From the NCBI GenBank assembly GCA_001179505.1, contig CDMY01000371.1, positions 1 to 64,000 of the forward strand: a stretch of DNA of 64,000 bases, given 5' to 3'. Below the pieces are notes generated by a model. That model worked only from the letters and a program-made list of their open reading frames with translations. It searched no databases and had not been told where the DNA came from. Below, piece after piece: positions 1 to 10,909 of this stretch. A program made the translations under genes and the position numbers. This DNA is from Vitrella brassicaformis. Lineage: Eukaryota > Sar > Vitrellaceae. How positions within the stretch are numbered: position 1 is the stretch's first letter; each line of letters begins with the position of its first letter.

Positions 1-42
1 GTGTGTCTCTATCTATCTGTGTGTGTCTCTGTGTGTGTCTTG

Positions 43-1721
43 TCACTCGTCCATAAACAAGGGGTCGGGCCAGATGGCCTCGCTGTCTCCCGGCAGCTCC
101 TCGGGCATCGCTATGCCAATCCCCTGCTCCCACCACGTGGGGGGCAGGTCATTATCTCCATCCTCATACCCCGGCAGGCCGCACCCCATACCAAAGCCCA
201 TACCGCCCATCGTCGACAGTATCAGGCTGCTGTCGCTCGAGTCGATCATCCCATCCTCTGCATCGCGGCAGACCTCTGCCTCCGTCCAGGCCGTGTTACT
301 CGGCCTCTCCACCTCGTGGCCCCACTCAGACGAACCCCCAGGGGCCTCCTCCTTGTGCTGATGCTCCAGCTCGTCGGGCTCTGAGTCTGAGTCTGAGTCT
401 GAGTCAACACCGAAAGGAGCACTCCAGTGAGCTGACACATCAACACACACACACAACACACATGTCAAGAACTTCCTCCTTGGCTATCTCTCACAGATCA
501 CTGCGTATCTCGCCCGGCAATCCATTCACTCACCGTGGTGTGCCGTATCGTCCACCCTCTCCCTCCGTGAGTTGTAGAAGAAGAAGCGGGTGGGGTCGAA
601 GTCCATCATCCCCGCGTCCTCCCGCTGCGTCGGCGCCGCCCTCTCCTTCTCCTTCTTGGCCGGCTTCTTCTTGGGTTTGGCCTTGGGCTTGGCCTTGGCC
701 TTGGCTTTGGGCTTCTTGGGGGCCGGGGGCTGTTTGTGGGAGGGCGGCGGGGGGCGGCTGTCGGCCTGCGATGTCGTGGAGGGCTCTTCGTCTTGGCGTC
801 TGCGACGCGACCGCTTGGAGAGCTGCACGGCTCGGCCATCGTCCAGCGTGGTATCTAACTCTGCACGAATCCACACACACGAGGAGAGCACACCGATAAT
901 CCGCCACGGGTCTGAGGTGCGGCTCTTCGGTTCATATGAGCGTGTCTCTTTGCTGACTGACTGACCATTCTCGTCAGTTGAGTGTTTGCGCTTTTGGCCA
1001 CGGCCGCTTTTGCGTTTGTCCTTGGTCTCACAGCCCGGCCTCCACTCCTCTGTTCCATCTGCACACACATGACACACATGACCGATGGATGCATCAAGGC
1101 AATGGTTGGAGGTCACTCTTGTTACCGCTCTTCTTCGAGCGGTTCTTTTTGGCCCCGCGCTTCGATGCCCTCAGCTCCTCGGCGGCCTCTCTCTCTTCCT
1201 CACGGTCTGCAGATACGCTCTGCACTGAGGAATGGCCTGTGTCAACTGCATCCATCCACAAAAAACGAAATGCACCCAACGAAATGTATACGCAATTCAT
1301 ATGGATGAAACTCCTGGCCCCCTCGGACCTTTCCCGCTGGCGTACCGTCCATTTTCGTATGGGGGGGCGGATACCCATAGTGAGGGTGAGGACAGAGGGC
1401 CTGCGGGGCGCCCGCTAGCGACACGACGGACGGCGCGTTGGCGCCGGGAGGGGGGAGGGGTGGGGGAACGGGCATGCTGTACGTGTCAAAGGGTGGCAGA
1501 AACGACACGAGAGGTGCAGCAGGACCTTGCAGAGCAATATCAGAGCAAAATATCACTGTCGTCAAGTGGGGGCGCCAAAATGCGAGCTGCAGATCGTCAC
1601 AAAAGTCGTGGGCCATCTCAGTTTTGGAGTGCTTCTGCGTGTGTGCCCTCTCTCTGAGCGTGCTCATGTCCATTCGTTCACAGCCAGCCCATGCCCTGCT
1701 GAACGCCTCCCGCCAACCCAC
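43..1721 (-). CDS. Low-complexity basic/acidic protein, function unknown (probably nuclear)
   Basis: I do not recognise a family. The chain reads right to left: a Pro-rich exon near 1560-1339, a basic exon near 1219-1123 rich in KRGAKK/RSKK, an exon near 1053-855, a strongly basic exon near 850-530 with alternating Lys-Pro-Lys-Ala repeats, and a last acidic exon starting with an SDSDSDSEPDE run and stopping with TGA at 45-43. Plausible GT-AG sites join the exons. The Lys-rich middle and acidic tail resemble disordered nuclear or nucleolar proteins, but that is inference from composition only. No catalytic motif is visible. The start is uncertain: the ATG at 1721 is open, but the region between it and 1560 may contain an intron. 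It lies directly downstream of, and in the same orientation as, the DUF493 gene. Confidence 0.5.
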
Positions 1722-1975
1722 CCACCCTGATCATACGATATCGCCCTGCAGAGGGCCACTGCGCCGAGTACTGGCAGCATTGACGGAGAGGCCGATTACT
1801 CTGCTGCGCTGTCCATTCCACATAATACCATGCACATACACACACGCAAAAACGGCCCGATCCATTCCCCACCCGGCGCAGCACGCTAGTGACCAAAACA
1901 GGCGGGCATGGCATCAATCGTATAGACACAGGCACACATGGAGAGAGTGAGGTGAGCAGCATGTCATGGGATGAA

Positions 1976-2606
1976 TCAAAACTTGAACTTGACGCGCTTG
2001 TCTTTGCTGAAGAGGGCGTACGCCTCGTACAGCTGGTCGGCATTATCGAAGGAGCCCGTCACACGGACACTCCGGTACTTGCCCTGCACCCCACATGCAG
2101 ACAGACAGACAGACAGACAGACAACAAAGGCAGGCCCTTCACACATGCCATGCGTCCAGCCGACTGCTTTGTGCACATACCTTATCTCTGACACTGACCG
2201 CAACCACCTCTTTCCCAGTGACCTTCTCCACAATATCCTTCATGTCAGAGCTGAAGGGACCCACAGGTATCCCGATCACGCGCATCTCAAACTCACAGGG
2301 GAACGACAGCACCCGATCGAACACCCTGTCGCCCTTGCCCAGCTGCATAGACTCCCCCTCCCCGCCGTCCGCCGATGACGCATCGGCGGCCGATGGCGGC
2401 TGTGCAGAGAGCACCGTCCACTGCCTGTTGCTGGCGTCAAGGTATACCCGCCGCCGTAGCGGCGAGTGTGGCTGCGTCGCAGAAGGGGATGTTGGGGGGC
2501 TCAGCGCATTGCGCATGAGGGAGAAGGGGAGGGCGGGCTTGATCCAGGCTGCTGCCAGCCAACACAGCACCAGGCTGAAGTGTGCATGCGGGATGAGGCG
2601 TGACAT
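1976..2606 (-). CDS. DUF493/YbeD-like protein with probable plastid leader
   Basis: Two exons, 2606-2181 and 2083-1976, join in phase 0 (donor GTATGT, acceptor GTGCAG) to give 177 residues. The C-terminal ~75 residues match the small alpha-beta DUF493/YbeD fold: a FPCEFEMRVIG strand, a helix, a VSVRDKGKYRSVRV strand and a DNADQLYEAYALF helix before the last strand. Family members in plants and algae are usually organellar and their role is not settled. The N-terminus begins with a basic residue then a hydrophobic stretch (HFSLVLCWLAAAW) and continues Ser/Pro/Arg-rich, which fits a signal peptide plus transit peptide for a complex plastid; that localisation is inference. An alternative in-frame ATG at 2708 would lengthen the leader. 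The spliced frame rests on conserved residues on both sides of the junction. Confidence 0.85.
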
Positions 2607-2923
2607 CAGTGCTGTGCCGGTGCTGGCGCTGGTGTGGATCTTCTGGTTTGCTTGCTTGCTTGCTCCTGCCGATGACGGCGATGCGATGCGAGGGCTCCAG
2701 ATGATCAAAATCGTTGACCTTCTCAGCTCCGGGACCCTCTTGATTCAACACCAGCCAGCACCTGAAGAAATCAGACGAAAAGTTCAGAAAAATTAAAGAG
2801 CAGGATGACGCATCACACGGCACTCCCCCGCTCCTTCTCACCTAATTCTTCGCCTTTCCGATTGCGAGCTTGAAGCAGCAAAGCGTCCGATCTCTGCCGT
2901 CCTGCCCGAACAGAGCGCTGTTG

Positions 2924-4019
2924 ATGCGCCGCATCGGCAAATACGGAATTGCCAATCTCCCACGGCGCTTCTGTCACTTGCGCAATCGACTGATCTGCTC
3001 ATCGTCCTCGCGGCAGATGAGGGTGCAGCTGTCATTGCAGTGCCCTCACAATGGCCCGATCAGGGCAAGCGATGAGTCAAGATCTGCCCCAGATGCAGCA
3101 CAGCCTTCGGCACGCTCCTCCGTGACGCTCCGCTACTCCGGCGAGGAGAACGATGAGTCGAGTGCAGCAGCAGCTGCAACAGGAGGGCTTTTGCCGGATG
3201 CTAATGGTGGTGTTTGTGATGGTGTGAGGGGCACGCTGGGCAGTGCGGATCACGAGCGGCTGCAGATGGTCTATGAGGACATCTTGGCAAGGCCATGGGC
3301 GCATCCCACTCATGTACAGAGGCTGCACGCCGCCGGTAGGTAATGAACGCAGGCAGACACAAACACACAAAAACCATGCAAACGGTACTGTGTCACTGTT
3401 TCTCTCCTTTCATCCTTGGTTGTTCCTTGCAGCCACGCGCCTTCGGGCGGAGCGACAGAGATGCGTAGATCAGTCAGCTCTTGATGCAGGCAAGATGGGT
3501 GTCATGTTTGCCCATGGTGTCGTGTACGCCCTGCTGTCATCAAACTCGCCCCACTGTGTCATCATTGCCTCTCGGTAGGGACGCACATGCATGTGGCCAT
3601 GATTCTGGAACCACCCGTTGCCGGCGGTATGTGGTGCTGCATGCAGGGTGCCAGCTGGTTTGGACTTCATGGAGCGGTGGATGGTGTCCCGGCAATTCAA
3701 CACACGGGAGCCGTACAAATGGATGCACGAGTGAGCCAGTGACTGAACAATGACAAGACAGCAAAGACACCCACATTCATGCGCTGACTGTCTTCTTCAT
3801 CTCGTGTGCAGGTCAGGTTTTGAGAATCTGTATGTGTATCTGCTAGAGAAGCTGCCTGGGCCAGGTCGGTTCTTCGGCGACAGCGCGGCCCGCAGGCGAC
3901 GGCACTGGGAGAGGGTGGCGCGCACTGTCGATGACGACAGTCCGTTGTGTTTCGATGACGGTACCAGGGACGGCGCTTATGGGGGGGCGAAGCTGCTGGT
4001 GCCGGCTGGTGGGACGTGA
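2924..4019 (+). CDS. Four-exon gene of unknown function, 281 aa
   Basis: Exons 2924-3335, 3433-3574, 3647-3730 and 3812-4019 close in phase (1, 2, 2) into 281 residues ending in TGA. All three introns are GT-AG and 72-97 nt long. The N-terminus is Arg-rich and nearly free of acidic residues (MRRIGKYGIANLPRRF), so a mitochondrial or other organellar presequence is possible. The middle is Ser/Ala-rich; the C-terminal half looks folded, with aromatic segments such as FMERWMVSRQFNTREPYKWM and GFENLYVYLLEKLPGPGRFF. I cannot assign a family. It is divergent from the DUF493 gene, with 317 bp between the two start codons, and convergent with the coiled-coil gene on its right. Confidence 0.65.
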
Positions 4020-4335
4020 GGGATGGGTGAGTGAGTCGGCTGGTTTGTTTGTTTGGTGGGCGTTGATGCTTTTCATGCCCTGAGAAGACAATGCTGATAG
4101 CACGTTGATCCGGATGAATGAAATTCTGAGTGAACCAATATGTTGCGGTTCGAAGTCGTGCGCCAACATTCTGTTCAACGTACTGTCATATATATCCCTT
4201 CAACGGAACTGCTTGTTTGACGTATCCTTTTTGCAACCATGCACACGAGCGGCACGCTGTCTGACCAGCTAGTTCACATCACGGTGCATTCATGCGTCCA
4301 TCAGTCTGTTCGGCCGGCCCTCTCGCACCCTCTAG
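4020..4335. other. Intergenic, convergent gene ends
   Basis: No coding signal, RNA gene or clear repeat seen. Two gene ends converge here, so it should hold both 3' UTRs. Confidence 0.6.
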
Positions 4336-7300
4336 CTAATTGAGGGCCGCCTTGCCCTCCACACGCCCGGATACCGCCACACCAGCAACAGCCTGCACAG
4401 ACAGAGGCAGACCGTGGGCAAAATGGCCATCTGGACAGATTGTGTTGACTCTGTTTCCCTCACCGTTGTTGGTGCCGCCTCGTTGCCAAATATCTCCTTG
4501 ACGGGTGAAGGTGGCGGCCCCTCTCGCCCACTCCATGGCAGTGCCAGCCCGTCATCGCGCAGATACAGGGAGGCCGGAGACACAGGTGAGTCACTTGCGG
4601 CGGGGGGCTGTGGGAGTAGGTAATGGTCGGTCGGCTCCTGGGGGGAAGGGTAGGTGGTATCTTGCTCATCAAGCAGAGCGCCCTTAGAAGGAGACTGCTG
4701 CTCGCCTGAATGAATGAATGAATGAATGAATGAATGAAAGACACGACATCGATCGAAAGGGCCGTCAGATTCGTGTGCACCTACATATCTATCTGTACGC
4801 CAGGCTTACCGACGGACACCTCATCCCGCGGCGACACGGAGTCTGTTGTCAGCCCTCGCTTCTCCCCCCTCTGCCCCTCGCACACACCACCACTGACTCC
4901 TCTGGGCCGTGGGATCATTGACGGATGGCAGGGACCATCACTAGAGGGCTTCTCGATCAGCGGCACCGGCACCGGCGGCCGCCAGATGCAGGGAGGAGGC
5001 GACTGCTCCTGTTCGCTGCCCGCATCCTCCCTCCCATCCTCTCTCTGTGCCCCCCTCGGCAGCCGCGGAGGTGTGCTGGCCTCCTGCACAACATCGGGTA
5101 TGGTCTTCCTGCCAGGGTGCCTTGGCGGACGGGGGGCCGCCTTGACGGCTGCTGGAGGCTTCTGGATCATGGCGTATGGCGGTTGCGTGGAGGGGTGGTG
5201 GGCCATGGAGGATCTGGCGAGTGTGCGGAGGTATGCGATGCGCCGGCGGTACTTGGCGTGTCGGAAGTGGCGCTGGATGATCTTGGCCGCAATGGTGCGC
5301 AGCTCGTAAGCCATCAGCTGAGAGAGAGACACCACAAGTACACCCACAGCCAAGCCAAGAGCCACTCTTCCCCTGTTCACCTGCTGTTGCTTCAGTATGG
5401 CCTCCATGTCTTCCTCCTCCTCATCAGCTTGTTCTTCTGTTGGTGCGTTAGCGCCGCTGTCCCCGCTGTCCAGACCCGTGTCTCCTTTGTCCTTCTCATG
5501 TGTCACCTCTGCCAGGTCGCCCACATGAAGAGCGTCTGCATTCTCACTGCTCCCTGCTGCCAGCGGCGCCACCATGGCCTCTGTGGGGCTATGTCGACAG
5601 GGGGATGCACTCATACTCGACACTGCACAACATATATAACATAAATCACTCAACAAGAGTCAGTCAGTGAATTTACTTCCTCGATCAGTCACCACCCATA
5701 CTTACCTGACCAGTCCAATTCCGTCCCGTAGTCCCCACCCGAGTCTACACACGACACAGCAGCACCAGCAGCACCAGGGGCAACAGCAGCAGGGGGGGTC
5801 TGTGGAGAGGGAGCCCGCCCGTCAACCCTTCCTTCTCCCTCGGCAGGCCCGGGTGGCTCTGGCAGCTGCACACGAGGCGTGTCACCAGTTCGCTCGCGCT
5901 GCAGCTGCGAGGGCGATACCGACGACGCACCGGGCGGATGGAGACCTCGCCGTGATGTTGAGGGAGGCGTCTGTGGCACGTCCGGAAGAGTCCCCTTCTG
6001 CTGTGCGTCTGGAAGGGGAGCTGGCGGGACACCGCCGCCCCTTTTGTCGCTCTCCAGTGTGAGCATGGGTGACGGCAGCTCTTCCACAGATGGACGTGAC
6101 CGTGGGGGAGGGGAAGATGGCCGGCCCATGTCCATCGAGGGGCTCCTCTCTCCCTCTCCTTCTGCCTCTGGATGCGTGGCCTCCTGCTCTCGCTCATGTG
6201 CTGCAAGAGGGGACGGTGGTGCGAGTGGCTTGGGGGGAGGGAGGGCACGGGATGATGACAGACGGCTGTCGGGCGACGTGAGCTTTTCGAGGGCGGACTG
6301 CAGCTGCTCTACCTCACGATTCTTGGCTTTCAGGGCCTCCTGCAGCTGGCCTATCGTCTGAGGGAAAAGAAGAATAGAGGTCAAGGAGAAGTGAAAGCGG
6401 GTTGCCGTGCCGTGCATCAAGAGTGGGTGGATACGTGCCTGTAGGTTGGCTTGGTTTTTGTGTTCGAGCTGGGTGCGCGCCTTCCGGAAGGCCTGCTGCC
6501 GCTGCCACATGCTGGCAAGCTCCTCCTGCACAGCACACAACCAACGACGCACTCTGTTCTCTGCCTGTGCTTTGCCCGGGCTTGGCTTGCGTGTCTCCTT
6601 GCGTACCTCAGCCTTGGTTCTCCTTGTGTGTTCGCTCTCGAAGTCCATCTGCAGCCGATCCCTCTCCTTCCGGAGGGCACGCAACCGGTCATCTGTACGC
6701 ACACGCATGGATGTCACCCACTGTGGTGTGAGTGCGGCTCGATTCCCTGACCTTTGTAGTGTATGGAGCATCTGAGCCTGTCGAGGTCGTCGCCCTCTGT
6801 CGACCGCACACCCACAGAACCCACCGACTCCTGGCCATCTCCTGCAGACCACAACACACACATGCGTATACGAACCAGAACAATGTCACATGAAGACAGA
6901 AAGAGCTACCTGTTATCGGCACAGCTTGTGCCCTGCCGCCTGTCGATTTCGCCCGTGGGGCCCCGATGCGTGTGCGAGTTGAACGATGTGTTGGCAGCAT
7001 GGCGCGGACCTCCTCAAGTTCCTTCTCGAGCTGGGCACTCCTGGCCAGCTCCGCCTGTGTGGATGGACACACAGATGTGTACCGATTGTGTGGGTCAGTG
7101 AGCGCCTTTGTTTGATGTATATGTGTGATTACCTGTAGTTCCTTGTCTCTCTGGTGGAGGGATTTCTCGGTGGTGACTAGCAGATGGCTGGTGCGGGCCA
7201 GCTCCTCCTGAATCGCCTCAAGCGCTGATGAAGAGAATGGACAAATGCGCAGTATTGGTCGGGTGGAGCATCACGTCGGGAGTGTGTGTGTTGTGTACCG

Positions 7301-8004
7301 TTCCTGTCGATTTGGTTGGCCTCTGCCTCCCTCAGCCTGTGACTCATCAACTCCAGCTCACATATCAGCTGACACAAACACACACACGTGACAAAAGCGT
7401 CAGCATCATCGGCGTGAGTATGAACCATGTGGGTAGCTCGACCTACCTTGGACGTGTCATCGCAATGCTTCTTATTCTCCTTCTCGGCGGCCTCCAGACG
7501 GCTCTTGTAACCTGTCATAAAGAACAAAATACAGCTAGAGAGTTGCAGTCCAGTGCAGTGCAATGCACTCGTCGTACTCACTCGATGCCACCCGGCTGAT
7601 ACGGAAGTTTCGCTCGCTGAGTTCCGCAATGCGTTGGTCCTGCTGCCGGGCCGCCTGGTGGGCCTCCCGCTCGACATGACTCCTCTCCTTCAACTGCACA
7701 ACACACAACAGAGAATACGCATTGAAAGGCAACAGCAACAATGGTTATGTTCATTGCAAATGACCTGTTCCTTGAGTGCTCTGGTCAGCCGCTGCAGCTC
7801 CCTGCGCTCCCTCTCATCCACGTCCCTCCTACGACGCCCTTCGTTGTCATCCCACGGAGTCCGACTCTCGCGATAAGCAGCCAACGCGGCCTGATGCGAT
7901 GGGCGATGGGCCGACAACCCGCTGATAGTGCTGGGAGATGACATGTAAGAACGACTCGACGCCATCGCACCGAAGCGTGGCTGCGAGCCCGAGGACGATC
8001 GCAT
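4336..8004 (-). CDS. Long coiled-coil protein with IQ motif, 895 aa
   Basis: Fourteen exons: 8004-7765, 7693-7582, 7511-7447, 7368-7299, 7224-7133, 7054-6910, 6841-6752, 6692-6607, 6525-6439, 6357-5706, 5622-5381, 5317-4810, 4705-4464, 4392-4336. Every junction keeps phase, giving 895 residues. After a Ser-rich N-terminus, exons 1-10 are heptad-rich coiled coil (for example RRELQRLTRALKEQ and LKAKNREVEQLQSALEKL). A Pro/Ser-rich linker follows, then an acidic segment and an IQ-type calmodulin-binding motif (AAKIIQRHFRHAKYRRRI), then a disordered tail. A cytoskeletal or basal-complex scaffold role is inference. The 6438 junction uses a GC donor. The part left of 5622 could be called as a separate gene starting at the ATG at 5614, but a perfect CAG|GTAAGT donor at 5706 and a TGTGCAG acceptor at 5623 join the two in frame, so I treat them as one. 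Confidence 0.75.
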
Positions 8005-8041
8005 CTTCCGTTTTGTCTGGGTTTGTATTAGCTAAGAGGAG
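8005..8041. promoter_or_regulatory. 37-bp gap between divergent start codons
   Basis: The coiled-coil gene starts at 8004 on the minus strand and the BTB/TLDc gene starts at 8042 on the plus strand. Both starts are real ATGs and neither reading frame has an in-frame alternative nearby that would widen the gap much. Core promoter elements for each gene must therefore sit in this gap or overlap the other gene's 5' end. Confidence 0.6.
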
Positions 8042-10378
8042 ATGTCTGACGGTGCGGCAGCAGCTGCCGCGGCCGCTGGAGGCAAGAGAAAGCGGTGTCC
8101 AGCGGTCTTAGATGAGGACAACGACGTCCGCACCTGGCTGCAGATGGGCAAGGAGCAGATGGATATCATCCAGGACGCACTCAACCAGACGCTGGCCAAA
8201 ATCGAGCAGCGTGAGCAGGCGCTAGGAGGCCGCGTAGGAGAGATTGTGCCCACGGTAAGGCGAAATGAAATGGGCGAGGGATGTCTGCAATGGGAGCTGA
8301 TCTGTGCGTGTGTGGATGGTGCAGGTGCAGCTGATGCGTCAGGAGCTGCACTTCAACGTCTGCGGCGTCTACATGAAGGCGCGCCGTTCCACCCTCTGTG
8401 TGCTGCGAGGTAGCGTGTTGGCCACTCTGTGTGGGGGGCGGTATGACGAGGCGCTGATCAAGGACGCCGACGAGAAATACTTCTTGCCCTTTTATCCTGT
8501 CGCGTTCCAATGGTCAGCCCGGCCGGCAGTCAGTCAGGACAAGGCCACTGTCCACCGTCTGAGTGTGTTTCCTTCAGGCTCATCGGCGAGCTAGCTTTGT
8601 ATGAGGTTGGGGATGTGGACGACATCACGCTGCCTGACACCAAACAGAACGATGCCGCATTCAGGTGCGTATGCACCGACACACATTCTATTGGCGCATT
8701 GTGTTATCCATCCATCTGTGTGTATAATGCTGGTGCAGCTACTGGGTGGAGTACCTGATGGCCAATCCCTCCGCGAAGCGCCGCGCGATGCACGTCCGGA
8801 TCCCGCCCATCACACAAGACCACCCACATCAGCAGCAGCAGGACGGCCAGGGTGAGGGTGAGGGTGAGCAGCCGGAGGTCGACACCGAGTTTGTGGCGGC
8901 CCAGCTGCCCGACATCATCCGCAAGGCCATGGCGGAGAAGGCCTGCGAGCACCAGAGGCTCACGGCCATCAAACCACTACTCAAATCGGGCAACCAGGCC
9001 GACGATGCGGTAGCCAAACACAACAGCACAGAGAGAAGGCTCGTGTGGCCAGCGGGTGGATCCATATGTGTGTGTGTGTGTGTGTGTGTGTTCAGTTGGT
9101 GTCGATTGACGTGTTTGGTACGACAGTGACGATCACCATGGCCGTAGCCAAATCGCTGGGCGACGACTCGACCTTCGCCAATCGATTCATCAAGTACAAA
9201 ACGGCCACACCACACACAGCCATCCCCTTGGCCATCCCTGCAATGTGTGTGTGTCAGGTATGACCCCTCTGTGATGACGGTGCCGGTGGACTACGTGCGG
9301 CGTGTCGCCGACATCGTCACGCGGGCGTACGTCAGGGGCACGGACGTCACGGCCGAGGACGTGCAGAGCTCCAGGGGCGACACCAATGACAAGGCCTTCC
9401 GGAATGCGTTGAACATGTAAGCAAGCAAACCGACAGACAGAGAGCCCTGCGCACAGGTATATATCGGTCGATCGATGTGTGCCACGTGTGGTCCCCTTGC
9501 CTGGCTGCAGGTACGGTTTGGATAGCGATCGCTATTTGGGGCCTAAAGATGGCCTGCTGACCACCGAGCACCTGCACAAGATGCGGCAGTGGACGGCACA
9601 CATTCGCAACGCTCCCAATAACATCCCTTTGTGTGTGGGCGAGCCGGTCGTTCGCATATACAAGTGGGAAGGGCAGCCAGACAGCTGTGAGGATGACGGC
9701 ATTTTCTCACCATGCCCATGTGTCTTGATGTGTGTGTCGTGTCAGGGCGACTAAGGATGGGTGGAAGTGGTTGGATTTCATCGAGGCCGTCAAGGGCCAC
9801 TCCCCCCTGCTGCTCATCTCCAAGGTGGCCGACAGCAATGAGCACTTCGCCCTCATCATCGAGGGGCCCATCGAGGTCACGGGGACGGCCGAGAGCATCC
9901 ACGACACGATGTCCTTCGCCTTCAAGCTGCGGGGGACAGACAGCCACCCACATGTGGGCTACATCGGCCAGCACGACACCATGTTAATCGCGGGCACACA
10001 GGTGGGTACACATTTTTACCAGCAACACAGTCATGGTAATGGTCTCTTCTCCGTCCATGTGTGCAGGAGAGAGTCACGAACCTCGTGGATTTATCTTCTC
10101 CATCCGAGGCGATGGCCGTCCTCGCCCCATCTCGCTTCACCTTCGGAATCCGTCCGGCCGCCCAGATCGGTGCACCAGCAGCGGCCAGCGACGAGACGAT
10201 GAGGCGCTGCCAGGGAATCATGCTGGAGGACGACCAGCCGGACGGGTGGTGGCAGTGGCAGCGGCCGAGTGTGAGGCCGAGCGACCACGGCTGGGACGAT
10301 GACCGAGTGTTCCTGCCTGTGAGTGTGAAGGGATGGCACTTTGATATCAGTGAGTTGGAGGCGTATCAGCTGGCGTGA
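8042..10378 (+). CDS. BTB/T1-like and TLDc-domain protein, 578 aa
   Basis: Nine exons: 8042-8254, 8325-8512, 8578-8664, 8739-9009, 9096-9193, 9258-9416, 9511-9663, 9746-10001, 10067-10378; phases all close to 578 residues. The N-terminal third has a BTB/T1-like pattern: a LHFNVCGVYMKARRSTLCVL strand-turn-helix, then DADEKYFLPFYPVAF. A second similar segment starts at VSIDVFGTTVTI. The C-terminal half carries a TLDc-like signature, RIYKATKDGWKWLDF followed by GHSPLLLISKV, with strands (FALIIEGPIEV) matching the 'dust-like' beta sandwich. BTB proteins often act as cullin-3 adaptors or oligomerisation modules, and TLDc proteins in oxidative-stress defence or V-ATPase regulation; which applies here is unknown. 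An Ala run follows the initiating Met. It shares a 37-bp promoter gap with the divergent coiled-coil gene. Confidence 0.75.
9068..9091. repeat. (TG)n microsatellite abutting a 3' splice site
   Basis: A run of TG dinucleotides ends four bases before the intron's terminal AG. It occupies the position normally held by a polypyrimidine tract. Confidence 0.9.
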
Positions 10379-10737
10379 GGGAGGGAGGAGGGGGGGACAG
10401 TAGACGGGTGTGTGACAGATGGTAGCGGTAGCCAACACTTCATCTGACTCGGGGTGTGTCTATATGTTGATTGAACTGACTTGGAACCATCGAACGAATC
10501 GAATTCACTCACTGCCACATGCCGACTATCACGCTCATCCAATAGATGTCAACGAATGGAAGCACACGGCTCTTACATGCCTACGTATTAAACCTGCAGG
10601 CTGCTTGCGGACGAGTGAGTGATGGAGCATTGTCCCGCAATTGGTTGATCGATCACTGTCGAGCCAGTCACGATTCTTGTCACACATGCATTGCATGCCC
10701 ACATCTCACATGAGAACTGGTCAGCTGGGTGCAGCCC

Positions 10738-10815
10738 CTCAAGCATGCGGGAGCGGTCGAGAGACACGTACAAGCAGATATAAGATGTAGACAGCGATGA
10801 TGAAACTCTCCCTCC
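10738..10815. repeat. Duplicated 3' flank, copy 1
   Basis: About 78 bp containing GAGAGACACGTACA and GCAGCGATGATGAAAC-like blocks closely matches 13113-13195. It lies just downstream of the stop of kinase-like unit A, as the other copy lies downstream of unit B, so both look like 3' UTR relics of one ancestral gene. Confidence 0.8.
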
Positions 10816-10909
10816 CTCCTGCCTGTCTTGTGTGTGTGTGTGGTGTCGCAAGAGCAGCAGCCATACAGACACACAGACAGGCAGAGGGTACAGGGCCCTC
10901 CACCCACGC

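Noticed and set aside
4130-4200. GGTTCGAAGTC sequence recalling a tRNA B box
   Set aside because: No matching A box or cloverleaf arms at the right distance.
5614-5622. Separate IQ-motif gene starting at ATG 5614
   Set aside because: A strong donor at 5706 and acceptor at 5623 join it in frame to the upstream coiled-coil exons; kept only as an alternative.
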